A DNA stretch of 64,000 bases from Isoetes taiwanensis (Eukaryota; Streptophyta; Lycopodiopsida; Isoetales; Isoetaceae). The notes under the pieces were generated by a model. It saw only the letters and a list, made by a program, of their open reading frames with translations. It had not been told where the DNA came from and did not search any database. Shown piece by piece: positions 35,347 through 43,561 of this stretch. The stretch spans positions 5,336,698 through 5,400,697 of the forward strand of contig JAJEKV010000051.1 in the NCBI GenBank assembly GCA_021234155.1. The letters run 5' to 3'. The position numbers and the translations under genes are program-made. How positions within the stretch are numbered: the first letter of the stretch is position 1; every line of letters starts with the position of its first letter.

Positions 35347-35720
35347 CCAACTTTGGGGTTATAGTGCCTCCTTAGCGCATAGAAGATCTGCCACAAGTGA
35401 TCGTTGGCGTCAGCAAATGCTTCATGCCTTGTCATATCCCAATAGTCCCATGTGCGACGAAGAGTTTGCTTCAGGTTCTCAAAGGCCCGTTCTCTGAGAA
35501 TGTTAATTACTTCCAACCCCTTTTCTGGATCATAGGGCTCTCCTGGCTCTACGGGTTCCCCTACCTCGTAACCTTCATCCCATTCCGGGTACTCCCCATA
35601 CCGCTGGCCATAATCCTGGTCAGGCGGTCCTGGATCATCCCTTCGTATCTGGTTGGTAATTCTTTCTTCATATTCTTCGAGTCCCTCGTCTGCAAGACGG
35701 TAGGAATGAATATAGAACAT
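35347..35720 (-). pseudogene. ORF C of the chromovirus, N-terminal part (acidic)
   Basis: From the ATG at 35720 the frame encodes a very acidic, Pro/Tyr/Gly-rich half (QIRRDDPGPPDQDYGQRYGE, EWDEGYEVGEPVEPGEPYDP) followed by a helical half (LRERAFENLKQTLRRTWDYW, ANDHLWQIFYALRRHYNPK). Translation then enters the 9.56-kb insertion and stops soon after. The frame resumes at 25783. A pyrimidine-rich TACCGTCTTGCAG at about 35690-35702 could be a splice acceptor, so the true start may be spliced in. No family is recognised. It lies 189 bp downstream of the ORF B stop. Confidence 0.7.
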
Positions 35721-35909
35721 TGCACAATTTTCTTATACTCTAAACTGTACTAGATACAAGGAAGTATCATGGAAGAAAACGATTTAATTGTAGTCATTAA
35801 CACAATAATGGATCATAAGAAAATGGCACATATATTGTAAATGTGTAACGAAGATGCCAAGTCCAAAATTTTACAACTATACGTAGTAAAATATGCGTAA
35901 TACAAATGT

Positions 35910-37310
35910 CTAGGAACTAGGTCCCTCCCCTTCGTCCATAGGCCGAGGACGTGGTGGCGGCGGTCGATGTCGTAACAGAGTCACCCCTGGGTCTACGGTG
36001 GCAGCCGCAATGGAGGCAACCTCTGGCGGATAGGCAACAGCCAATGGGGCCGCCGTAAGGAGTTTCATACTCATCCAGGGTGCAATATCCTGTCCCAAGG
36101 CCGTCAGGGCAAGATCCCGTCGTACGAGTACATAAGTGAACGTACGATAGGGAAGCTTCTTGTGCCCTGCCAGTGTGGAAAGAGCACGGAGGGTCCACCA
36201 TGAAGCCTCGGCCTCCGGCCCTAAGTCCCGGGCTATAAAAAGAACTTGCCCCTGCCGAAAAGCTGATAGGAAGAAGCGAGTAAGGTGGTTTCCCAATACC
36301 TTCCCTTGCGGGGTCTCTGATGTGGCAACCTCCTTGTCCAAGTCCATAGGGACTTCTTCTTCCTTGAGTTCTTGCTGCTCTTCCTTCAAATGAGCAGGAT
36401 TATGGTATAGATCCTCTCCCTCCTCATCCGAACCGGAGGGAACTTCGACCATATTAATATTTGGGACATGAGGTCCCATAGCTGTAAAGGCATCCGGTGA
36501 AGGCTGAGATGGCGGATCCTGCATCACCAATTCCCGAAGCCGTAGCAAGGTCTCAGCTGGCTCTATGGTCTCCTGGTGGAATTGGAGTAGCTGCTGTACC
36601 TCCTGGGGCAGATCCATAGGAGCAAAGTCGATGAAGTCATCCATACAGTACTCCGCTAACTCATAGAGTACATGGTCCTTGCGCTGGCGCTTAAACCCGT
36701 CCACCATGTGATAGGTCCAGATGATATCATCCAAGAGAAGATATTCTTGGCCTTGGTGATACACAACTGGAAGGGCGTCTAGCCCGGACAAGCGTGCAGC
36801 TTGTTCGCGACGCGGTGGCATCTCCTCTGCCAACTGCTTCCAACGGGTGAAGTCACCCATGCCTATGTGCTCATCGTCTTCCTCCTCGGAAGACTCAGGA
36901 AGTTTGCCTTTCTCTACTGGCAATGTCTCATCCTCAACGTACTGATCCATGAGGATGGCTAGGGCAAAGGCAACTTCAAGATATTGTCGCCCCTGATGCT
37001 GCACAACTGGCAGCTGCTTGCCCCATCTAAGCTTTCCCTTCAACACATCATATGCGTGGGTGTCACCCCCTAGCATATCCCGGACCACATCCCGTTCTAA
37101 ATACAACTGGGGAGGTTCCCCAAGAGGAATGCACAGAGGAAGCATCTCCTCCGTATAAAACTCTAAGAATCCGGCATAATCTGGGTGCCGCTGCATATTG
37201 GTGATGAGGTCAAGGCGCTGACATAAAAGGGGTCGTAACAGGTCGAAGGGCACCTGTGGATCCCAATGCTCTCCATCCTGGTACCATGCAAGTAGGTCGG
37301 TGGTAGCCAT
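35910..37310 (-). CDS. ORF B of the chromovirus: 466-residue acidic protein with an internal repeat
   Basis: The start MATTDLLAWYQ at 37310 is chosen over an upstream in-frame ATG because it follows a strong possible splice acceptor (TTTCTCTTCCTTCCTCCTTCCAG, ending at 37316) and has a good context (GCCCATGGC). The protein is intact to its stop. Residues 100-111 (LPVVQHQGRQYL) and 180-191 (LPVVYHQGQEYL) form a repeat with an 80-residue period. Acidic tracts lie at about 139-148 (ESSEEEDDEH) and 292-330, and the C-terminus is proline-rich (PPPPRPRP). No signal peptide or membrane segment is visible. The family is unknown. Acidic tracts next to a histone-fold protein would fit a histone-binding or chaperone role, but this is inference from charge only. 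Confidence 0.75.
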   Translation of the reverse strand: MATTDLLAWYQDGEHWDPQVPFDLLRPLLCQRLDLITNMQRHPDYAGFLEFYTEEMLPLCIPLGEPPQLYLERDVVRDMLGGDTHAYDVLKGKLRWGKQLPVVQHQGRQYLEVAFALAILMDQYVEDETLPVEKGKLPESSEEEDDEHIGMGDFTRWKQLAEEMPPRREQAARLSGLDALPVVYHQGQEYLLLDDIIWTYHMVDGFKRQRKDHVLYELAEYCMDDFIDFAPMDLPQEVQQLLQFHQETIEPAETLLRLRELVMQDPPSQPSPDAFTAMGPHVPNINMVEVPSGSDEEGEDLYHNPAHLKEEQQELKEEEVPMDLDKEVATSETPQGKVLGNHLTRFFLSAFRQGQVLFIARDLGPEAEASWWTLRALSTLAGHKKLPYRTFTYVLVRRDLALTALGQDIAPWMSMKLLTAAPLAVAYPPEVASIAAATVDPGVTLLRHRPPPPRPRPMDEGEGPSS

Positions 37311-37494
37311 GGGCGCTGGAAGGAAGGAGGAAGGAAGAGAAACAGATATGAACAATTGAAATGAAACTTTGAAGATCCTTTTTATCCCTTTTATTTATGC
37401 TGACGTCAGCATTTTCGTACTCAATACAAAACAAAAAGTAAATTTTTATTTAATATAAGAAAATATTTACATTGCAAATATCCTGCAACTTTTG

Positions 37495-38541
37495 CTAAGG
37501 ACGCTCTCCCCGAATCCTGCGGGCGAGGGCTAAATCCTTTGGCATTATGGTGACCCTCTTTGCGTGGATAGCGCAAAGATTGGCATCACCAAAGAGTGCC
37601 ACCAGGTAGGCCTCCGCAGCCTCTTGGAGCGCTAGGATGGCAAAAGTCTGGAAGCGGAGGTCGGTTTTAAACTCTTGGGCGATCTCCCGAACCAACCTTT
37701 GAAAGGGAAGCTTCCGTATCAGAAGTTGCGTGGACTTATGAAATTTACGGATCTCCCGTAAGGCCACAGTACCAGGTCTATACCGGTGGGGCTTCCTTTG
37801 TGGAGCAGGGTTAGGAGGCGGCCCCTTGTGCCCCGGGATCGTCTTGGCCCCTACAACTGGACGGGGCCGAGAGGCATCCACCCGCTCCTGCCTCCGGCTG
37901 GAACTGGCGTTCTTCCCAAAGGCTCCGACAGTCTTCAGCTTTTCCTTGTACTGGCTGCCGGCCTTTCGGGCTACGGATTTCCTCCGGTGCTTAACGGTCG
38001 CATGCTCCGTTTGGTTTGGGCCCTGCCCATTCCCTGATCCCCCATCGCCCTGCTGATCCGGCTGCTCTTGCCGGGCCTTCTCCTCCTTTTCCTTTTGGAT
38101 CCTTTCCTGCTCCTCCTCGTACTCCCGAGCTCTCCTGATGTCTTCTTCAATCTCATTGTATCGTCGCTCTACGATGCGGCGAAGGAGTTCGGCATGGTAT
38201 CGATCGGGCCACTGGTTCATATCGATCTGGATTGTCGTTAGATAATCTATGCTGATGTCAGGAATCTCTCCCCACGTGAAGCTCTGAGAAGCTTCATGCC
38301 ATTGGTATGGGGGAATCTCGATGGCCCTGCCATCTATAACGGCAACTCCATCTCCAAGATACCGGTATTCCCTACCTCGAGCCGCGGTATCGGCTCGTTC
38401 TATCTCTCTGCGGTCATCCTCCCTGGCCAAGTTCCTAATGCGGTCGGCCTCTGTTCTTATGTCCTCCTCTTCAGTGTGGCCTTCACATTCGGGAGGGTAA
38501 AATTTTATTAGCATCATGACCAAGTCAGGTTGCTCGGCCAT
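37495..38541 (-). CDS. ORF A of the chromovirus: histone H3 fold fused to a novel N-terminal region
   Basis: From [10 protein letters not shown] (ATG at 38541) the frame gives 348 residues. Residues 1-115 are an unknown region ([20 protein letters not shown]), 115-160 a charged helical/coiled-coil stretch, 161-249 a low-complexity basic linker with ARKAG at 191-195, and 250-348 a full H3 histone fold from [18 protein letters not shown] to RRIRGERP, ending exactly where H3 ends. I count 13 substitutions in 99 residues against plant H3.3. Kept: Y41, K56, K79, L90, C110, H113, K115, K122 (H3 numbering). Changed: S86T, H87F, V89I, G102A, E105G, T107A, I124L, Q125A, A135P. The normal tail with K4, K9 and K27 is absent. 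Loop 1 is of normal length, so this is not CENH3. An in-frame stop separates it from an upstream 54-codon ORF. Confidence 0.88.
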   Translation of the reverse strand: MAEQPDLVMMLIKFYPPECEGHTEEEDIRTEADRIRNLAREDDRREIERADTAARGREYRYLGDGVAVIDGRAIEIPPYQWHEASQSFTWGEIPDISIDYLTTIQIDMNQWPDRYHAELLRRIVERRYNEIEEDIRRAREYEEEQERIQKEKEEKARQEQPDQQGDGGSGNGQGPNQTEHATVKHRRKSVARKAGSQYKEKLKTVGAFGKNASSSRRQERVDASRPRPVVGAKTIPGHKGPPPNPAPQRKPHRYRPGTVALREIRKFHKSTQLLIRKLPFQRLVREIAQEFKTDLRFQTFAILALQEAAEAYLVALFGDANLCAIHAKRVTIMPKDLALARRIRGERP

Positions 38542-38595
38542 GGTGTAAGGAAGCTTTCGGAGATTCAGCCTGACCAAAAACGGCTCCGAGTAATG

Positions 38596-38760
38596 TTAAA
38601 TTGGATAGGGGATCCTATCGTTGTTCTCAAATCTGTTTACCAACTCGTCCAAAAGTATATCTATCAAGGCAGGGTCAGTAGCCATGTGCTTGGCGATGAA
38701 GGCATAGATCTGAGCTATGGTAAGGGTAGCGGGGTCCACAATACTCTTGGTGTTGGCCAT
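38596..38760 (-). CDS. 54-codon ORF upstream of and in frame with ORF A
   Basis: The ATG at 38760 (context AGTATGGCC, with an in-frame TGA just upstream) opens MANTKSIVDPATLTIAQIYA, then FIAKHMATDPALIDILLDEL, and ends at TAA 38596-38598. After the TAA the same frame continues without another stop through [18 protein letters not shown] into ORF A. Either the element once had a 420-odd-residue ORF A that gained a stop, or the stop is read through, or ORF A restarts at 38541. A pyrimidine-rich CTCCTTCCCGCAG at about 38784-38796 is a possible splice acceptor. Confidence 0.6.
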   Translation of the reverse strand: MANTKSIVDPATLTIAQIYAFIAKHMATDPALIDILLDELVNRFENNDRIPYPI

Positions 38761-39532
38761 ACTATGGCGCTGGGGTCAACAGACTGCGGGAAGGAGGCGC
38801 TGGTGGTTAAGGCGACGGTAAGGAAGGCGCTAGGGTCGGAGAAGGCGGTAGGGATAAAGCAAGGTGGGTAGGCAAGATCGGGTCCGGTAGCTATGGCGGT
38901 CGTCTGGCTTAGTGGGCGGAGGTGCAGAAGGCAAGGCGGACATAATAATTTTAACGGCCGCCTAACTTTTAAATTTTAAATTTTTTTCTTGTTAACTTTT
39001 TATTTTATAAAAGAAATATTTATACGGCGGAAATACGCGAAAAATTACGGTCGGGCGCCGACGGCATTCTACGCGCTCCCACCGCGACTGGGGGTCGACG
39101 AAAAGCAAGCGGCGCCCGGGTTGACTTTCGCGCCCGAAATTCACGCGATGGTACGGTCGGGCGCCGACTGCATTCCACGCACTCCTACCACCCCTGTAAA
39201 TCACTAAAAAGCAAGCGGCGCCCGATTGACTTTCGGGGCCCCTCCGTCGCCATTTTTCGCCAGCGACGACTGTTCTAGGGTATTTGGGGTACGCCCGATC
39301 CAATGGAGCCGTTTCCGCCTTCGTCCAAGCTACCTACAAGAAGTTATATCCCCTCCAAACTTGGGTCTTCTAGTCGCCCTAACTTCTTTAAACCTACTAT
39401 TTCTTACTTTAACCTACCACAAAGCCAAACATCAAAGAAAACTAAGCAACACACTAGATTAGGCTCCTACCTAACTGCCGAAATACGAGTTAGGGTTTGG
39501 CCAGTGCTATGGTTTCGAGCGATCGAAATCAC
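38761..39532 (-). other. Leader between PBS and ORF A
   Basis: This is the untranslated leader of the chromovirus. It holds two copies of a GC-rich 106-bp repeat and two possible splice donors on the minus strand: TTAG/GTAGGAG at about 39470 and TGTAG/GTAGCT at about 39333. No protein-coding frame is recognised. Confidence 0.55.
39046..39240. repeat. 106-bp GC-rich leader repeat, two copies
   Basis: TACGGTCGGGCGCCGAC begins at 39046 and again at 39152. Each unit ends with AAGCAAGCGGCGCCCG and TTGACTTTCG. GC content is far above that of the surroundings. Confidence 0.85.
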
Positions 39533-39545
39533 GGCTCTGATACCA
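39533..39545 (-). promoter_or_regulatory. Primer binding site, initiator Met-tRNA type
   Basis: The minus strand reads TGGTATCAGAGCC one base inside the LTR end CGTCACA. This is the usual plant PBS complementary to the 3' end of initiator methionine tRNA, and it fixes the direction of the element. Confidence 0.95.
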
Positions 39546-39546
39546 C

Positions 39547-40376
39547 TGTGACGCTCCCTGAACATATACGACACTCGGACGTATACATACGGGGACTTTC
39601 CCCACCCATGGCGACCAACTCACCATGAGCAGGGCCCTCCGTCTAACTCGGGCCATCTATAAGAAGATGCTCAAGTGAAGGACACAGAGGGGTCATTCGG
39701 CCCACGCCTTCAATGGGCTCCTACGTCGCGGAAGCATGAATACAAGGTTAGCACACAACATAATCATATCATAATTTACCACCAGAGGGGTGGCCCATCC
39801 ATCCAAGTGCCAACAACAAAGAATATGCATTTAATACTAAGGAAAACACCCAAACCCATGGTTCTACCCCGGCTCAGACTCCAGTGAGGATCGACTGACG
39901 GCTAGGTCTCAAGAGATCAGCAGACCGAATCTTGACATGGCGTTGGCTGGCATAGAACATCGGCTAGGGTTGTCCACTCCACCCGCCCCTCCTGTGCACA
40001 CTTTGCAGATGAGTCCAATCATGCTATGGCATCACTATAGCCTTCCGGACACGCAGACTCAAGGTATCACCCTTTGAGCCTACTACAGGGTTCATGAAGC
40101 CCCGTCCGATGAGGCAGGTCGGGGAAGCGTCCCCTTCCAGGATCACAGTGGTTCCATGGGTGAGCTAGAGAATACGTGCCGCATCAGTGACCCCCGCATC
40201 CGTACCCAACTTACTCACCCTAAATCTACTCAAAGTGCAAGATGCTCCATACGGATCACACCTCTACACCCAAGGAGTGTCAGACCCATACCCGGCCCTC
40301 TACGTGACCGGCTATCAGGCCTGACCCACTGTAGGAGTCTCAGGAGCCTTTTATGTTCGTGCAAGACCCCACCCCC
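39547..40376 (-). repeat. 5' LTR of the giant chromovirus, truncated to 830 bp
   Basis: It matches the first 830 bp (plus orientation) of 18434-19998, starting TGTGACGCTCCC and breaking off after GCAAGACCCCACCCCC at about 40376. The outer 735 bp, which contain the start of U3, and the right-hand target site are gone. This copy therefore probably lacks its own promoter. Confidence 0.92.
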
Positions 40377-40615
40377 CATGGATAGGTTCTGAACGTATTT
40401 AAACCTCGCCCACGGAAAAAAAAAAAGACGCCGAAAACAACGCGAAAAAGCGTGACGCAAAAAAAAATTTCGGCAGTGAAAACCGCGTCAGACGCAAAAA
40501 AAAAAAAAACACACACAAAAAAAAACGGCGACGCGAAACCTTCAGATCGCAGACGCGAACGCTGATATCTAAGAATTCGCGTACGCAAAATTCAATTTTT
40601 TTTTTTTTTTTAAAT
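40377..40615. other. Low-complexity junction: A-runs with GACGC motifs
   Basis: Several A-runs of 9-14 bases alternate with GACGC, GCGTGACGC and GCGACGCG phrases, ending with a T-run at about 40597-40612. It marks the breakpoint that removed the outer half of the LTR. Confidence 0.6.
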
Positions 40616-40761
40616 CCGTAAAAACAAGTTCTAGCAAATAAGACGGCCTCCATCTCAGCATAAACTTTGGAAATCACAGTCTTGCAAACTTCCAGTTTAA
40701 AATTTGCAATTTTCATCTTTTGAAATGCGGCAAACCATCCGTTAAAGCCAAAGTAACTTAC

Positions 40762-40959
40762 AGGTGATTTTTCCTTGTCAATCAGGCTCTTTTCTTTGAA
40801 AATAATGAATTCATGCACCTCCTTGTTCCTAATACATGCGATCAGGGACTGAACAGCAAGATTCGGGCTTGAAATGTTGCATTGATCATAGTTTAAAACC
40901 AGAAGCTCTTTCATCCATACATTGTGCAGACCAGTATTACTATCATCGGGTTGAAAATT
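40762..40959 (-). CDS. Putative internal exon of an unidentified host gene
   Basis: It is flanked on the minus strand by a good acceptor (TTATCTTTTGTTGTGCAG) and a good donor (CACCT/GTAAGT). The 198-bp exon is open in phase 0 and encodes 66 residues beginning NFQPDDSNTGLHNVWMKELL and ending LIDKEKSP. Helical, mixed-charge sequence with protein character; no family recognised. The frame also stays open past the donor for about 50 codons. A further candidate exon, after TTCTTGTGGTGCAG near 41900, would read VTGLNPPYVCLVFFGAK. Confidence 0.45.
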
Positions 40960-43237
40960 CTGCACAACAAAAGATAACAGAATAAGTATAAAAAGAAGAA
41001 AGGAGCACCATAACCCAATACAAGGTCCCAAGTTAAACTTGGAAGCTGGGATAACATTAAAAAACCCCAAAAGCCTGAAATATACTAGCCTAGACTAGAT
41101 ATACAGACATTTAAGACTTCAGATCCCTTTTGGAATAAAAAGCCTTTGAAATGCAGCCTTAGATAAGATTAGGTGCACAATCCAATCCAAGCCTTGTGAA
41201 GGGTCAAAAAATAGATGGTAAAAATACATTTAAGAAATCAAAACTTAAGAAAGATCAATTAAGACAAATGAACTAAATAAACAGGAGATGAGTGAACAAA
41301 TATTGACCAAAACCTTTTGACACTATAAAGAACAATGAAAGCATCAAGATAATTAAGCCAAAAGATATGCAACCGAGTGAAAGCGAAAGATTATCATAAA
41401 GAATTGAGTTGATTTGAGCAGAATCATTGTAAAAGATAACAAAAGCAAACATGGATGAAATACTAGATATCATACACAAATATGGAACCTAGATAAATTA
41501 AGAATCATGGAAATGAAACATCATAGGAATATAACTTAGACATAGCCCAAAAGATATTTTAAAGAAGTACAGTAGTATATCAAGACAAGCAAAGCAAAAA
41601 ACAGAGTAAGACTTGCGTGAAGAAAGGAATACTATTAATTAAATATATGTTCATAGACAACAATAGTACAAATATATCAAATATTTAAAAGTTAAAGTCA
41701 GGATAAATCCACTGTAAACGTCAAAATAGATAAAACAGAATTTACTTTAACTCAACCAGAGAGATTGCAGAATATCACCAAATAGGAAGTTCATAGCAAA
41801 AGACTTGCAGATCCACTTAGAGTCGATTCTCATATAATTAAGCAAAACCTTTGCTCCGAAAAACACCAAGCAAACGTATGGAGGGTTCAGTCCGGTTACC
41901 TGCACCACAAGAAATTAGACAAGCATTAAAATGGTTGCCAACAACAGGGTAACAGGTAAGCAATGGACAAAACTGGCTTATCGCCTTTCACCACAATAAC
42001 GCGGCCAATAATATCTTTCAGAAATAAGTTAAACAATATATGCACTTAGAGGAATTAAGGTTCTTAGTACAGGGCATAATTAAGAGGATCCAATAGGCCC
42101 GAATACTGACAACATTACCAAAACAAAAAACAAACCACATGTTTTACTAAGTGAGACTTATTCAAGCCATCAGAAGTATGGACAACTGCATCAAAAGCCT
42201 AGAGTAGTTAAGAAATGGATAGTTTAACATGTAAGAGTAGTCTACAATTTGAAAAAGAGGGCTAACTTAAAGAAACATGAGTAGTACTAGTGTTTAAAGC
42301 ATGATACTGCAACATTATGCCTACTGACTGTGCCAATTCTTCTAAATGCGATAGACCAGGCAAGAAATTTTCTTGTTTTAGATGCCATAGCTAATTTTGG
42401 GCAGAATGATAGCTGGAGCCACTGGCCGTCAGTTACGCAGTGCAATCAGTATTGTACGGGTCTCATTCTATAACTTATTCAGCAGGGAAGAAGTAAACTA
42501 AGCACTCTAGAATAGCAAAGGATCTTTGTATGCATTCAACACAATTTTATCTTATCTGGTAGCTTTTATAACGAATTGAGCCAGCTTGAAGATGCAAAAA
42601 ACGACCAAAGCAATCTAAAAGAACTGGTTCTCTAATGGAGGAATGTTGGAACCCTGATGAAGACATATGCGAGACCTCTGATGAACATCTGCAGAGACTA
42701 TTATATCAAGCCATCAAAAGTATGGACAGTTGCATCCAAAGCTTAGAGTAGTTAAGAAATGGATAGTTTAACATGCAAGAGCAGTCTACAGCTTGACAAA
42801 GAGGGCTAACTTAAAGAATCAATCAAAAAAATGTACATAAGCATAAGAACCCCAAGTGAAATTTTAAACAAAGACCAAGCCATTATACGCATGTATAACA
42901 TAATCCTAAGCTTAGAGCAGCAGAGAATATAGTAAATAGAGATGTAGGAGCAGCCGAAGCTTAGAGAGACTAAGCTTAAAAAACCGGGTGTTCAGATGTG
43001 CAGCCAAAGTTCTAAGTATACCAGTAACATAATGATCCAAACATTAACAGCGGCAGGAAAAGGGAAATATTATGAAGAGAGATCCAAACAATAACAACAG
43101 CAGTAAAAAGCAAAGACAAGCTATAAGAGGAATACACAAGAACATGGACCTATCGGAAGATCAAGAGTCTGAATCCGGGGAAACTTCAACATCAGGGTAG
43201 AAAACAGAAACAAGGAAAATTAAGATAACTCTAAAAC
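40960..43237. other. Probable intron sequence
   Basis: AT-rich, with no repeat or frame of note apart from a possible 51-bp exon near 41850-41900. The phrase AAGAAATGGATAGTTTAACATG with surroundings occurs near 42208 and 42754, an internal short duplication. Confidence 0.4.
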
Positions 43238-43561
43238 CTGAGTGGAAGCCTTGGCAGGTTCCGAATCGTCAATTAGATCAGCATCATGAGAGTGAGCATC
43301 CGTAGAAGTAGCTTGTTCATCCGAACTAATGACAATGGGAGAATTCACAGCAGAAACAAGGTTTTTAATAGCTGAAAGTTGCTGATTCTGGGCAGAACTG
43401 CTCTCGCCTTCAAGATTAGGCACCTCTTTAGAAACAAGCTTGGTCATTGCTTTTGCAGGTTTATGATAATCAAACAAGCTTTTCCTCTTTTCAGCTAGGC
43501 TCTTTTCCATTTGTAACTTGAGAATAGTGGCTTTGTTTAAGCCACCCTTCTTCCTTCCCAT
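43238..43561 (-). CDS. Putative first coding exon of an unidentified host gene
   Basis: The ATG at 43561 opens MGRKKGGLNKATILKLQMEK, then SLAEKRKSLFDYHKPAKAM, a basic N-terminus, followed by a Ser/Asp/Glu-rich part (INLVS-like helices, SSDEQATSTDAHSHDADLID). The exon ends at CAG/GTTTTAG after 108 codons in phase 0, matching the phase of the exon at 40959. The composition suggests a nuclear protein, but no family is recognised. Confidence 0.45.

Larger units (their letters stand above)
18434..40376 (-). mobile_element. Giant Ty3/gypsy chromovirus with three extra ORFs, one carrying a histone H3 domain
   Basis: Six landmarks line up on the minus strand: LTR 39547-40376 (truncated), a Met-tRNA-type PBS at 39533-39545 one base inside it, ORF A, ORF B and ORF C, gag-protease, RT-RNaseH-integrase-chromodomain, a polypurine tract at 19999-20012, and LTR 18434-19998. 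The two LTRs are nearly identical over the shared 830 bp, with about a dozen differences by eye, so insertion is fairly recent. Span is 21.9 kb, of which 9.56 kb (25784-35346) is a later insertion inside ORF C. The original element would be about 13 kb. It sits in a LINE at target TTGAG. Placing extra ORFs between PBS and gag recalls Ogre elements, but the chromodomain places it with chromoviruses. Confidence 0.85.

Noticed and set aside
35347..35720. ORF C split by an intron of 9.5 kb
   Set aside because: The nearest donor/acceptor pair gives mismatched phases, whereas removing the insertion plus one target copy keeps the frame exactly.
37495..38541. ORF A as a centromeric H3 (CENH3)
   Set aside because: Loop 1 has normal H3 length (TDLRFQ) and the residues are those of canonical H3.3; CENH3 has a longer loop and a far more divergent fold.
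39533..39545. Reading the extra ORFs as a separate element from the pol genes
   Set aside because: There is only one PBS and one PPT on this strand between the two LTRs, and the LTRs are the same family.
18434..40376. A caulimovirus-like integrated virus
   Set aside because: Full LTRs, integrase with chromodomain, PPT and 5-bp target duplication define an LTR retrotransposon; no movement or coat domain was seen.
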